Source: Kuschelorhynchus macadamiae
Lineage: Eukaryota > Arthropoda > Insecta > Coleoptera > Curculionidae
Assembly (NCBI GenBank): GCA_030620095.1
Contig: JAUTXW010002386.1
Span: 62,001 to 126,000, forward strand
Direction of reading: 5' to 3'
Length of the DNA: 64,000 nucleotides
Part shown: in pieces, positions 10,311 to 21,955 of the stretch
How the letters are laid out: each line of letters begins with the position of its first letter
Position numbering within the stretch: the first letter of the stretch is position 1
The notes under the pieces: model-generated
What the model was told of the DNA's origin: nothing
Database searches by the model: none
Seen by the model: the letters and a program-made list of their open reading frames with translations, nothing else
Translations under genes and position numbers: made by a program

Positions 10311-12682
10311 ATGGCTTCACGGTCAACGGAACAAAACCTTTATTGTAAGTACTGTACTAAGATTAGGTTAATAGCAGCAGATATTTGGTTTCTAAAATTA
10401 TGCAAGTCTTTTTCAGTTTTCCCTAAATTCATTTCAGTCAAGATCCCTAAACAATCACCCGTTACTGGGAAGGTTGAATCTTTTGCCAAACAAAAGTGGC
10501 TAGATTTAGAAATTAAAAATCTGTATAGCAAACGAAGTATGCTTGAAATTGAAGCATACGGATTATTTAAAAAACTCACTTATAAGCTTAGTAATTTAGA
10601 ATTTGAACCGTGGTTAGATTTCCAAAGAAAAATGTTCGTAGTTATCGATGCCAAATTTTTGAAGAAAATGTGTTCACTTAAAAACAAACTGAGAAAGTTG
10701 AAACCACAAAAACAAATTTCTTCGGAAGTCGAGAACATTGTAGAAAATCTTTCTTCTCAGTCTTTTGATAATAGAGAAATCGCCCTTTTGAATAAAGGTT
10801 TGAATTTTGCAGAGCCTCCAGTAAAAAATAGTTTACCAACTATTATAGGGAATATCGAAAGTTCCATTCAATACGTGCCAGAGTCAACTAAGGGATTCAT
10901 TAGAGAGGCTTGCAGAAATCAAATCTCAAAAAACGTTGTTAACAACAAGTCAAGATATGTTTCTCGTAAAAACACTGAAGTTATCCAGGGACTGAAGAAA
11001 AAGGAATGTTTTTATTTAAAAGCTGACAAAGGAAATAAGGTTGTTATACTAGACAAAACAGATTATTTTGAAAGAGTAGACAATTTGAATCAAACTGGTC
11101 CTTATGATTTAATTGAGGAAAACCCGTTATTGTTAAATGATAACAGAAGTAAAAAGTACTTTAAAACAGTGTAAAAACCTTGTGTCCGATAAACTAAAAT
11201 TCAAACCAACACATAGTAACCCACAGTTATCTAAACTGTATTGCCTTCCCAAAATTCATAAACCTGGGAAGTCCATGAGACCTATTGTTTCAGCTGTTGG
11301 ATCCCAACGTACAATATTTCAAAATGGTTAGTAGAAGAATTCGGCAAATTAAATATCTCGTATGATAACTTTGAGGTTACTAACTCGTTAGAATTCTTAG
11401 ATAAAATTAAGAATGTTCACTTAAAACAAGGTGAAATTTTAATATCTTTTGATGTAAGCTCATTGTTTCCTAGTGTACCCATACCACTAGCTTTAGAGTA
11501 CCTAAAGGAACTACTTGAAATCAATAATTTGAAGAAAGAAATTATTGATGAGTATTTACTTCTCACAAAATTATTTATGAATCAAAATTTTTTTCAGTAC
11601 AACAATAAATATTATAAACAACTAGAGGGAACTGCGATGGGCAATTGCTTATCTCCGTTCCTTGCAAATTTGTTTATGGGCAGATTAGAAACCCAATTTA
11701 AAAAAGAACTCAAGTATTTCCCAAGGGTGTGGTATAGATACGTAGACGATATATTTGCTATTTTTGATACTAAAACAGAAAATTTGGACACTTTCTTAGA
11801 AACATTAAACAATAAATATCCTTCCATTAATTTTACGTACGAAAAGGAGAACAATGGGCAATTACCTTTTCTCGACACGTTAGTTATTAGAAATAACGAT
11901 AAATTAGAATTTAATATTTATAGGAAATTTACTAATACTGATAGATATATAACATCCGACTCATTTCATTGCCGTCAACACAAAATGGCAGCATTCCATT
12001 TCTTAACTCACAAGTTAGTCAATTTTCTACTAAGTAAAGAACGTTTTAACAATGAAATGAATCGGATTAAAAATATTGCTAAAAGTAATGGATATAATGA
12101 TAATTTTGTACATAAACTAGTAAATAGACATAAGCATAAGAAAATGTTAAAGGATGTGACTACTCTTCAAACACCTGAGGGTTCCAATAAATTCATAGTA
12201 ATCCCATATGATCCCAGATATACGAGAGGTCTAGAAAAAGTATTTAAAAACGTAGGTTTTAGAGTAGCCTACAAAACGGAGAACAGTTGAAAAATCTCCT
12301 TGGAAAACCCAAAGACAAAGTCGACTTGAGGGAGAGGAGTGGCATCTATGAAATTACCTGTAATGACTGCGATCTAAAATATGTTGGGCAAACTAAACAC
12401 TCCATAAACATTCGTTTTAAAGAACACATGGCACATTTAAGATACGGAAGAACAGAAAAGTCAAGCGTTGCCCAACATGCTTTGGAAAACAATCACCGAA
12501 TAGGAATAAATAATCTTAAGTTGATTAAAAATGTATCTAATAATAGATTATTGGATGCATTTGAGAGTATAGAAATAGTTAAATGTGGTAAGAAAGCACT
12601 AAATAAAGACAGAGGGCCTATTCCCTATAGTCCCCTCTATTGTTTACTTGACAACGGTGCAGTCGGGTGCAACCAAGTGTGA
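10311..12682 (+). pseudogene. Penelope-like polyprotein: reverse transcriptase and GIY-YIG nuclease, frameshifted
   Basis: The reading frame is kept over about 2.4 kb but changes three times, near 11150, 11325 and 12288, so no single intact protein is made. In order there are: an N-terminal region of about 250 aa rich in Lys; KADKGNKVVILDK (about 11020-11055); the LPKIHKPGK...RPIVSA block (about 11245-11295); FDVSSLFPSVPI, with the first catalytic Asp (about 11449-11484); EGTAMGNCLSPFLANLFM; RYVDDIFAIF, the catalytic YVDD box (about 11733-11763); and the C-terminal GIY-YIG nuclease beginning GIYEITCNDCDLKYVGQT (about 12339-12395). Penelope RTs are related to telomerase RT and move RNA copies to chromosome sites. 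Each shift looks like a one-base indel, so decay is modest. Confidence 0.88.
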
Positions 12683-12736
12683 TCACATTTACCTATAAAT
12701 AGTCTCGGTTAGAATAAGTTACTTTAGTTTATATCA

Positions 12737-12779
12737 TCTGTTGATGATGCTAACTTGGTTAGCGAAACGCGCGTCCAGA
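12737..12779 (+). ncRNA. Hammerhead-ribozyme-like motif at the PLTR start
   Basis: The order is: TCTG (12737-12740), the core-like TTGATGA, the hairpin GCTAAC-TTG-GTTAGC (12749-12763), GAAA (12764-12767), a very short CGCG stem III, GTC (12773-12775), then CAGA (12776-12779), which pairs with TCTG as stem I. Cleavage after GTC would release RNA starting exactly where the PLTR starts. Hammerhead motifs with tiny stem III are known from Penelope-like elements. The canonical CTGATGA is TTGATGA here, and one extra T precedes stem II, so activity is doubtful. Confidence 0.6.
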
Positions 12780-12857
12780 ACGTAACAAGTTGTGGTGTAG
12801 TGTGGTTAGAACTCTTGTATTTTGATCTATCTTCCACCACAGGTTCCAGTGTTAGGA
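12776..12857 (+). repeat. 3' terminal direct repeat (PLTR) of the Penelope-like element
   Basis: It begins immediately after the predicted hammerhead cleavage site (GTC at 12773-12775) and ends at the target duplication. Confidence 0.8.
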
Positions 12858-13101
12858 CATACCACTATGCGTTGAAAAATGGCGGAAAAAAACAAAAAAA
12901 AATTAAGAAATGAAATTTTTTACGTTTTACCGCAAATTCTTCAGAAAATATACATGTTAAATTAATATCAACTATGAATGGAATGAAAAATAATTAATTG
13001 CACTTTCAAATACATAAAATACACCAAAAATGTATTTTATGTCAACTCACTGTAATTATTATTAATAGGTATAGTAATATTAACAAATTGAGTAAACCGA
13101 A

Positions 13102-14052
13102 GAAGATGCTGACACCCTGATAGTGAAGACAGCTCTTTCCTTAATCAGTTCAGATACTCAGGATGTAGTAATTATTGGGGAAGATGTTTACTGTTTACAC
13201 AGAAAGCGATAAATAACAAAGTGATCGCAGACAACATGTTGTTCTTACATGCTGTGAGTGGCTGTGACACAACAGAATCATGTTTTAATCAAGAGAAGAT
13301 AAAATTTTTGAAAACTCTTATCAGCGAACCAACCCTCGCGGATGTAGTGAAAGTCCTCAAGAATCCTAATGCCACTCACGATGTGATTAAAAAATCTGGG
13401 GAACGTTTTCTCGTTCCGGTGAATGGAAACACTGAGAAGTCAATTCCAAGCCTGAACCACCTCAGATACCTAGTTTACAAGAGATCTGCATTCAGATTAA
13501 AGTCAAATCTTGCAGCTCTACCACCGTCAGCAGCTACAGCTCACCAGCATTTCTTAAGAGTATACCATCAGATCCAACAGTAGATGGGGATTCCGAAGAA
13601 CCAGTGACCATCAGCTTGCCCCCAGCACTCCCAGAACTCCTCAGGCTCGTGACGTGCCACTGTACGACCAACTGCAGTCGGAATTGCGGAAGTCTGGCCT
13701 GTTCTATTCTACTGTACGAATTAACTGTCACAGGACATGCAGCAACATCATGCAAATTAAAGACGTTAAGTTATATGATGAGTATGGTCCAGATGAATTA
13801 AAATTAGAGTTCAGTGAGCTTGAAGAACCAGAAGACCACCTGACAGAATATCTGGAGCAACCAGACTTACAAGGTAGGTTGAACCTTAATACTTCTTTAA
13901 GCATTCATTGTACCACAAAATATCTCACAGATTTTCGATAGGATCAATTTTATATTATAAGTATAAAATCTTACAATTACACACATGCACTAACTTCCTA
14001 CGATGTTTTCTATGTAGATCTCCACGTAACTGAGGAAGAAGAGCCCGCTTAA
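13102..14052 (+). pseudogene. Decayed element-encoded protein with HAxSGCDTT motif and Cys-rich C-terminus
   Basis: Readable from 13102 (EDADTLIVKTALSLI, then VVIIGEDV), with a frame change near 13205, into LFLHAVSGCDTTES (about 13242-13280). A region follows that ends in an alignment-like ALPPSAATAHQHFLRVYHQ. Then comes a Cys-rich tail split between two frames: VTCHCTTNCSRNCGS (about 13648-13692), then SGLFYST...INCHRTCSN. The final exon joins 13873 to 14018 over a GT-AG intron and ends in a short acidic tail at 14052. The same architecture (acidic PIN-like block, SGCDTT, Cys-rich end) occurs in proteins of unknown role that are abundant in repeat-rich arthropod genomes. At least two frameshifts and a stop make this copy dead. 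Confidence 0.6.
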
Positions 14053-14334
14053 AAAAAAAGGACCACTGACTAAAGTTACGAGTACTACTTAAGGACCACG
14101 TTGGGCCAGATGTTTATATGTTTTCCATGTATTTTATATATTTGCAAGTGTTTATTACCTTTTATTTAATCCATGGCCGATATTAATTTAACTTGTATAG
14201 TTTCCAAAGAATTCGCAGTACAAAATCAGAAATCTCCTTTTTTAATTTTTTTTTGTTTTCTTTTACCATTCTTCAGCGCGCTCTAGCAGCTGAACGGAGT
14301 GTCGTACAAAAAATATTATAAACATGAATTGTAA

Positions 14335-14560
14335 GAAAATTTACCGGCTTTAATTTTATACATAGCGGTCTTTTCTAAAGAAAATATATTCTAAGGGTTA
14401 TATGTAAAAAATGCCAAAATTTCGAAGTTTTTTGCAAAAAAAAAACATGTTTCTGGGCCAAATCGAATATGGCAAACTTCAGATTCGTGTTCAGCGACCC
14501 CAAAAACATAAAGATAACAAATATCAAAACTTTACGCTATTTTTCCTAAGATGCTTGAAC
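14335..14560 (-). repeat. Right long inverted repeat of the 9886-14560 element
   Basis: Pairs with 9886-10140. The two arms differ enough to suggest an old insertion. Confidence 0.65.
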
Positions 14561-17500
14561 TATACAATAAGTATGATTTAAAATTAATTAAGAGACATAG
14601 AAGTTGTCTTGAATATTGCCAGTAGTAAGCATATAATCTGTGTCATATGAATGCAAGTTAAGTGCCTCTGAAGCCAAAAGTGATTGTATTTTTCTTATGA
14701 AGGGAATATATTAAAACGTCTGTTGTATACAGTGCGGCAAAATTTTTAGTGACAAGCATAAAAACTTGTCCCTTTTTATTGTATCTCAATATGGCTCCCA
14801 AGTAAGTTTATTTTACCAGTAAAGTTATATGTGACTTGTTAACAAACGTCCGCCTCTCGCACTCACACTCACAGATTTGATTTGAAAACATTTTTCTGTA
14901 CCACCTTTGATACACGATTGAGGTCGCAATTTTAATTTTTTTCTGTCGAAACTTTCTAGAACGATGGTTCTTCCGGCCTTACAGAACCCTATTGTTTTTG
15001 GTGAGTCTCGATTTCGTGTGACGATTTTATGAGTTATTTTTGTCCGGTAAAAAGATGTTTTGGGGCGCTTATATCTCTAAGTGGGTGAGTCCTGCTGAAA
15101 TTTTCCAAGAGACGTTTTTTCGTAGGAAATATCTAGAAGAACAAAAACATAAATTCATATCTGTCGGAAAATAGAATTTTTAAGAAAAACTGAAATTTCT
15201 CGAAAATATCATAAAAAATTTTTTTAGTAACTTTTTCTTTTTTACAAAAAAAAAGCAAAACTAGTTACGGCACCAGAAAGTGCTTGAAAAGCTACACAAA
15301 ATGAGCTATTTAGAAAGGGTCCTGGATTATATACAGGGAGTATACTAACGAGGTGAAGTTTGCACCAAAGTTCCCAAGAATGAGTATATTTTTCAACATT
15401 ATCCGGTATTACAAAGAAACCAATATATCTAAGCGCGTAGGGTATTGTTTTACGAAACAAGATATTTTTAGGTAGACCGTGAACAAATTTCGGGTTTATA
15501 ACTTTAACGGTTAAATTTCTGCAATTTTTTTAAGTTGATAATTTAAATTCCAATTTTAACCTCATTTTGCCGTTTACTGCAAATAGTAAACGAGATTATT
15601 TCCAGACCCAAATGCAAAGCATTTATATGGCTACAAAAAAAGCTTTAACGACAATTCTCTTTAACTACACAGTAAGTGGGTGAAAATTCGGTTTTAAAAA
15701 AATATGCTCCTATACGACGCAAAATGATAGGTGACCTTGGCCTAGGATGATAATAAAATTTACAGAGATATTTGAAATGTCAGTTGTGATCGTTCTCACG
15801 GCTTTTTATACTTAGAAGTTTGTATATGTAAATTTTCATTGTGTTCAGAGAACTCTCTTTTCAGAAAAACCTGTGTTTTTCGAGCATTTGCCTGAGTTAT
15901 TGAAAAATCAAAGAAAATATAAAAGTGGCAAACAAGGCATCTGCGCCAGTTTCTGTATTAATTCGATTTAAAACAAAAACAGAAGTATTGCAAATAGTTA
16001 TATCCTAGTATCATATTTTACATATATTTGATAACAGCGTTGTATTTTAACAATATTATGATGATTATTTATTGTGTTTTAAACTGTTTTTATATGATTA
16101 ATAGGTGTAAATTTGAAATAAAAAGAAGTCTATCGAATGTATAAATTATAATTTACCTTACTGATTTATTCAATGTTTGAACTGTACTATTAAATTTTGC
16201 ATACTCATTACCACAATGGGTAGATTTTAGAGCTTTTTGATCTTTTTATCTTTAATTTTTTATCTACTTTTGTCGATTATTTCTGAAAAATCTTGCATGT
16301 ATTATGCGGGGTACACATAAATAGTTTTTCAGAGTATACGTCTAGTATTCCTAAGTTTTAAATAACTAAATGTTTTTGAAGTGAGATTTTTGCAGATAAA
16401 TGTATAGCATATATCTGCATGTAACTGGATGTATCAGACTAGCGGATCTTTGTTAATTAAAAATACCCGTACAGGTTTTGATAATAGTAAAATTAAATCG
16501 AAAGTAAGTGTGTAGAACTAGACACCTAAGGTCACGAACACGACTAATACACGCACCCAGAGTCCACACGGATAACCAGACACTACTTGTTACTTATCCC
16601 GCATTCGATAACTCAAAAGTGCTTTAGTTATTTCCAAGTGCTAAAAAGAGACGTATACTATTGATAGTATAGTTAGTAAGAACGATATGCAATAGTTTTC
16701 GTATCGTAAGGAATGCCTCTCTAGATAATTTTTTAAATTGTGTATTGTTCCATTTCACCCAAAGACAAAGCCACCTGACTACACATTAAAAACCAAAGGT
16801 TAATTGAACAAATGTCAAATTATGTCACGATTCGAACTGGTAGGCGTTGTGAACAAATAATAGTTTAAAACCACTCCAACAAATAGTAAATTTAAAAACA
16901 TTTTAGCACTGACAAATTTAAAATATGCGGCTCTTCCGCGGCTTATCTTATATATTAGAGCGGTTTCCAGTACAGAAAACACGCCAATCAAGAATTCTGT
17001 TAAAAAGTTAATTCGCCAGCAACTTCTAAACTGAAATCTTCGTGCCCCACATGATACGACATGTGGGGTGTTAAAGTGGGAAGTCGGAAAATTATGTGAT
17101 GAGCTGTATTGGACCGCCCGACTCGGAACAAACTTGCCAACTTCAGTTTTATCAGCTCAGCAAATCTACACACAGCTCAATTTGGAGATTACAAATCGGG
17201 CTCTGTTCTGCGGATTTTGTAGGGGCGAACCCCGGTTTTAGAGGTTTGTCCAAACTGTCAACTTCAGTCGTAAACAAATTACAAAAAAAATGTTCTAAAT
17301 TTTTCCAGTTTTGGAGGAGCTGCTTACAGCTTAAGCCTTTTTGCGAAGAGAAAATTAAGACACGTCCGCGTTAACCTTACTTTTTCTTGCCGTAAATGTA
17401 GGTTATGTATTTACGTTTTATGTTGTGTGTACATTTGCTTTATATTTTTGTTATATAGAATTATAAGATTTGAAAACAGGAAACTATATCGTAAATTTTT

Positions 17501-17752
17501 TAATTCATAAGAAGGAAGTAAGTACTGCCGCAATAACCCTTAACTTAAATAAAAATACTTTTAAAAATATGTTTCTGACCTAGCCATTACACGCACGTGT
17601 TTTCCTAAAATTTGTGACAGTTTCACTATACACTACACATGGTAAATAAATCTGGGCATGAAGTAATACTAAAATGATAACAATTTCGAAAAATTGATGA
17701 TAAATGGCGAATGAAGCCTAGGTTGATCCCTATATTTTTTTTATCTTCTAGA
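14561..17752. other. Intergenic DNA, probably old repeats; no gene recognised
   Basis: Three kilobases without a protein-like frame. The stretch 15000-15950 has the texture of a decayed repeat (many short poly-A/T runs) but no ends can be defined. A perfect 9 bp inverted repeat, CCCCACATG with a 6 base loop, lies at 17045-17068. The end of the region just before 17753 has a pyrimidine-rich 3' splice site, so a 5' UTR intron of GAR1 probably lies here. Confidence 0.4.
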
Positions 17753-19797
17753 ATGTCCTTTAGAGGGGGTGGTCGTGGCAGAGGAGGTGGATTCCGAGGA
17801 GGTCGTGGTGGTGGTGGAGGGCGCAATAGTTTTGGTGGCGGCCGGGGAGGAGGAGGAAACCGAAATTTTGATCAAGGACCACCTGAGCAAGTAAGAAGGC
17901 ATTTAAAATTTTCTTTGAAATATTTTTTAACAACAATCTGTTTCAGGTAATTCCACTAGGTTATTTTGACTACCCTGTTCAAGATGATTTGGTCTGTAAG
18001 GTAGAATTAGAAGATGTGCCTTTCTTTAACGCCCCAATTTATTTAGATAATAAGGAACAAATTGGCAAAATTGATGAGATATTCGGGAATATTCGAGATT
18101 ACTCAGTTACTATTAGATTAGGAGAAAACATGAAAGCAAGCAGTTTTAAAAAGAATCAAAAGGTAACTAAATGTCTAAATATAAAGGTACAATTTAAATT
18201 TTTTTAAATTAAAATTAAAATTTAAAAGTTTGAAACTTGTTTTAGTTTTGCCTAGTTATATGTATTTCTAATCATAATATTATGTTTATACAATATCCAA
18301 TTTTTCATACATTATTTTTGACATGTCTGGAAAGGACATTGTACAAATAAACATATTTTGAGTTTCTTGAAACTTCCTCTAATATTTAGTATGATGTCAG
18401 CTCTGTATGGAAAGTTATATATTTTATAACCTTTTCAGAACAACTGTATAATATGTCTATATTTCTTGCTGTATTTTACTATAAAAGATCTATAAAAATT
18501 ATATGAGGGCTAAATCACCCATATTTTGTACACCACCATTTTGTGCATTACAAGAAAGTTAAGGGGTATTTTCAAAATTGACATTTTTTTAATCTCACCT
18601 TGTAACTTAAAAAACAAGAGAGCTATGAAAATTGTATTTATAGCAATTTCTACAAAAGTAGCCTGGGTTTAAGAAAATCACACTCATCCATATTTGCTAA
18701 TAAGACTTGAAAATGGGACACACTTTGCTTGTAACTTGTACCACTTGATACTTGATTCTCAGTCAACTCTCCACAAATTACTAAATTCGTCTGTTTATTG
18801 ATGGGGCCTTTTTGAATTATTAAATTTTGTCTAAAAACTCTTAATTTATTCTCTTAAAAACCTCTATAAGCAAATGACACATGATTTGATGCCATTTTAA
18901 TTTTTAATATAGACAATGTAAACCATAGTCATTCACATTTTATTGCTCATTATATAACTAAACTAAAAGACGATTATAAAAAATATATTTTAAATAATGG
19001 CTGTCATATTCAACAACTAACAAATACCGTTTAATTGTGGTTTGCAAAAAAAAACTTTAATTTACATAATTTAAATAATTCAACATATTTTCATTTTAAA
19101 ATAAAACATTTAAACATATTTATTGTCAAATAAAGTAGTATTTGTATTGTTTTTCGTCTACTATGATTAAAAAAAAAAATATTAAAAGCATATAATATTG
19201 GATCTTTAAAGCAAAATATAGCAAAACTAGCTGAAACAAAAATGAACATATAACTGAACTCTTTTTATTATTCTACAATATAGAAGGTAATGCATAAAAT
19301 AAATACATATATGAAAAAATAGTAAATAAAGAAAATGTTTTTATTAGCAGATTTCTTAAAACTCAACTACTTTTGTATTTAAGGTTTCTTGTATTTCTAA
19401 AACCTGTTGAAATATAAAAAATCACCCTGTACACTTTTATGTTCCGAATAAATAAATGATTTTTTTACAGCTCTTTATTGACCCAGCAAAACTCTTACCT
19501 CTACAAAGATTTCTCCCAAAGGCACCCGGTTCAGTGCAGAAAAGGGGAGGACGAGGTGGCGGGGGTCGCGGAGGACGAGGCGGCGGAAGAGGTGGTGGAT
19601 TTGGAAATAGAGGAGGGGGTAGAGGAGGATTTGGTGGTGGTGGAGGCGGTAGAGGAGGATTTGGTGGGAGAGGAGGTGGTGACCGAGGAAGAGGGGGATA
19701 TAACAGGAACTCTGGAGGTGGTTTTAACAGAGGTGGTGGAGGTGGAGGTGGTTTTAATAGAAACAGTGGTGGAGGGGGTGGGTTTAAGAAATGGTGA
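17753..19797 (+). CDS. GAR1: GAR1, H/ACA ribonucleoprotein subunit 1 (226 aa, 3 coding exons)
   Basis: Coding exons are 17753-17890, 17947-18162 and 19471-19797, all joined in phase 0 by GT-AG introns (56 and 1308 bp). Residues 1-45 are a Gly/Arg-rich arm starting MSFRGGGRGRGGGFRGG. The core (about 47-135) has VIPLGYFDYPVQDDLVCK, then NAPIYLDNKEQIGKIDEIFG and LFIDPAKLLPLQRFLPKAPG, the signature of the Gar1 beta-barrel. The C-terminal arm (about 140-226) is again GGR/GGF repeats ending GGGGGFKKW. Gar1 binds dyskerin in the H/ACA snoRNP in nucleoli and Cajal bodies, helping pseudouridylation of rRNA and snRNA. Length and order match animal Gar1. A TTCTAG acceptor lies one base before the ATG, so a non-coding first exon upstream is likely. 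The gene looks intact. Confidence 0.96.
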
Positions 19798-19845
19798 ATT
19801 CTAGACATTTGTAAATAAGGTGTATACAATTTTTCTGATTATGTG

Positions 19846-19851
19846 AATAAA
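19846..19851 (+). terminator. Poly(A) signal of GAR1
   Basis: AATAAA 49 bases after the stop, followed by a short A-rich tract. Confidence 0.7.
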
Positions 19852-20399
19852 GTGAACAACAGTTTTTGCACTTAAAAAAAAAGTTATTAATAGATTAAAG
19901 GTTTTATTAAGTGTCGAATACAAGCAATAAGTTTTTATGTATATAATGGATGAAACATAGTTTATTCAGGCATTATATTATTATTCTTGTATGTATATTG
20001 TGTTTAAGTTAGTTTCAATTAAATTTATTCATAAAAACATCAACTTGTACAAACAATTTTGAGTGCTGTAGTTAGCCAGCAAGCCAGAGTCATAATTGTT
20101 TTAATATGTCTGTATTAAATGTGTTAAAAATACATAAAGTAATTTTATATTACTGTTTTTTTTTTAATCATGTCCCCAGGAATACTACTAATTAGCAGTT
20201 GAGAGAGGGGGTTCTGGAAATTTATAAAAGCAACATAAAATGTTAGTGGAAGTACTAGCAACTAAAAAATCATACAGTGCAGATGAAATACCTTGAAAAT
20301 TAATTTTAGTATTATAACTGCAATAACCTATTTAATAAACATCTTCTTTCATACATATTTTCCCAAAGAACTAAAAAGTACAGTGCCTAAAAAGGGGAA
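19852..20399. other. Intergenic DNA, nothing recognised
   Basis: AT-rich spacer between GAR1 and a hAT remnant. Confidence 0.4.
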
Positions 20400-21056
20400 C
20401 ACACTGTACAAAACTCTTACAAAGAAGACTAGTGAGTTTTTTAGAAAGTGATGAACATCTAAAAAAGAAAGAGAAAGAGTCTGATTTTGTTTTTATCACT
20501 TATATTGGTAGCCAACTCAGTAACTCTTTCAGCGACAGTATTCCAGAACAAGGATATTTTGAAATGCCTTCACGCTCCCGGGACTTACAATTTCCGCGGC
20601 CTTTACAAGACACTCTTTTATAAATTCACCTTCAACAAATGGTTTTGAGGGTTTCGTGATCAACTCCGACAGTACATAGCTCGCTTGAAGGACAGATTCA
20701 TTTTCTTGGTTTGGACGTGTAAACATAAGCTGCTGATATTTCAACGTGATTTTAACTTATTTAACTTTTCGTTTCTGACCATGCCTGTATACTTGTCAAA
20801 CATAGTTTTATTAATATCATAGTGACGTTTTATATTATATAATTTTGGGACACCGACTGTACTGTTTACAAATCAAACAAATAATTTTTTCTTTCACTTT
20901 ATAGCAAAAAACAATTGTACATTTTATTATACCAATCGTTGTTGCAGCGGCGTGCGCTTTCAACTTGTTCGCGGGCCGCATTATCTAGCTGTTTTCAAAA
21001 CTGATTTGGGCCGCAGAAAAATGCTCACTGGGCCGCATGTTTGACATGGCAGTCGT
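20400..21056 (-). pseudogene. hAT transposase remnant (GTF2IRD2/ZBED5-like family)
   Basis: On the minus strand 20744-20529 reads ASYVLSELITKPSKPFVEGE then FIKECLVKAAEIVSPGSVKA. This is the start of the hAT catalytic region shared with GTF2IRD2- and ZBED5-like proteins. A frame change follows, after which NTVAERVTELATNISDKN can be read to about 20450. Upstream, to about 21056, are GGGCCGC repeats and the terminal-looking GCCATGTCAAACATGCGGCC. The zinc-finger N-terminus and most of the catalytic domain are missing. The same family occurs at 29107-38835. Confidence 0.75.
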
Positions 21057-21955
21057 AGACAATATGAAATGCTTACATTTTGTGAAGATAAAATATGTCG
21101 TGTATTTCCTTAATTATTAAAATTAGCAAATTTAATATCAATAAGTCTCACTTCTTTGCGAAACACATGTTTAAATATTTTAACTATTACTGTTATATGA
21201 CTTAAAAAAATAACCGCACTATTAAACCGATTTTTTACAAAGAATTAATGCAAAAAAATGTTAGTCTTTTGAGAGAGGTTTTAAGTCACTATAAATTAAG
21301 TTTCAATGTTTATGGACATACTGATGCAAGACAGAAGCACTTTTAAGGGTAAATTTTAAGAACATAGTAATTTAATATTGCTTACCCTGTTTCAAAAGGC
21401 ACTGCACGCCACTGGTACATGGGAACACAAATAAAAGAACAAATAGGAATAAAATATAAAATGTATTAAGTAAGACATCTTTAAAATATTAATGCTAAAA
21501 AACAGGAAAAGGAAAAAATATAGTTCCTTATTAAAGAAAAAACAATACTCAAAAGGCAGACTACATATAAGTTTTTTAAATAAAAATTAAAAATGGGATA
21601 AATTTATATTAATAATACAAATTAAATGGGTATTGTTTAAAGAAACACCTCACCAATAACTAGCACAGTACGAACGAAAATGACTAGTACAAATTAAGTA
21701 CATGATTTTAACAACAAAACTTTACAACTAATCCCAGGTTATGAGGACAAAAATCGTAGAAAAATAGTTCTCTGCATTCGGATAGTCTTTACATCTCTTT
21801 AGCCGTTTTGCTTTTTTTGGTTCATCTGAAAAAAACTTTGTGTTAAGTATAAATCAGATATTTATATCATATTAACGATAATAAAACATGCTTCATGATA
21901 ACTAGCAGACAGCCCTGGGCAGTAGCTGGTTATTAAATTGTTAAGAGAGAGAGAG
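21057..21955. other. Spacer, nothing recognised
   Basis: AT-rich non-coding DNA between the hAT remnant and a LINE. Confidence 0.4.

Larger units (their letters stand above)
10193..12857 (+). mobile_element. Penelope-like retroelement with direct terminal repeats
   Basis: An 11 bp direct repeat, CATACCACTAT, flanks the unit at 10182-10192 and 12858-12868 and is read as the target duplication. The interior has a Penelope-type reverse transcriptase followed by a GIY-YIG nuclease, the order typical of endonuclease-bearing Penelope-like elements. Direct repeats (PLTRs) starting CAGAACGTAACAAGTTGTGG lie at 10201-10306 and 12776-12857. The left copy carries an extra 22 bp duplication. It sits inside the long-inverted-repeat element. 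Confidence 0.9.
9886..14560 (+). mobile_element. Long-inverted-repeat DNA element, split by a Penelope-like insertion
   Basis: About 9886-10140 and 14335-14560 are inverted copies of each other. Shared blocks include CTTTATGTTTTTGGGGTCG, GCAAAAAACTTCGAAATTTT and AAAATAGCG near the outer edge. Between them lie a decayed gene (13102-14052) and the Penelope-like element (10193-12857). Removing that insertion leaves about 2 kb. The exact outer ends and target duplication are not clear; the outermost match is AGCA[C/T]CTTAG. The class is uncertain; the repeat architecture suggests a cut-and-paste element with long terminal inverted repeats. Confidence 0.65.

Noticed and set aside
17045..17068. Hairpin CCCCACATG...CATGTGGGG as a regulatory element
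   Set aside because: Perfect but short; no evidence of function or of being a transposon end.
17626..17826. Proline-rich minus-strand frame
   Set aside because: Antisense of the N-terminal GAR1 arm.
19437..19829. Proline-rich open frame on the minus strand
   Set aside because: Exact antisense of the GAR1 glycine/arginine arm; GGN codons read as proline-rich on the other strand.
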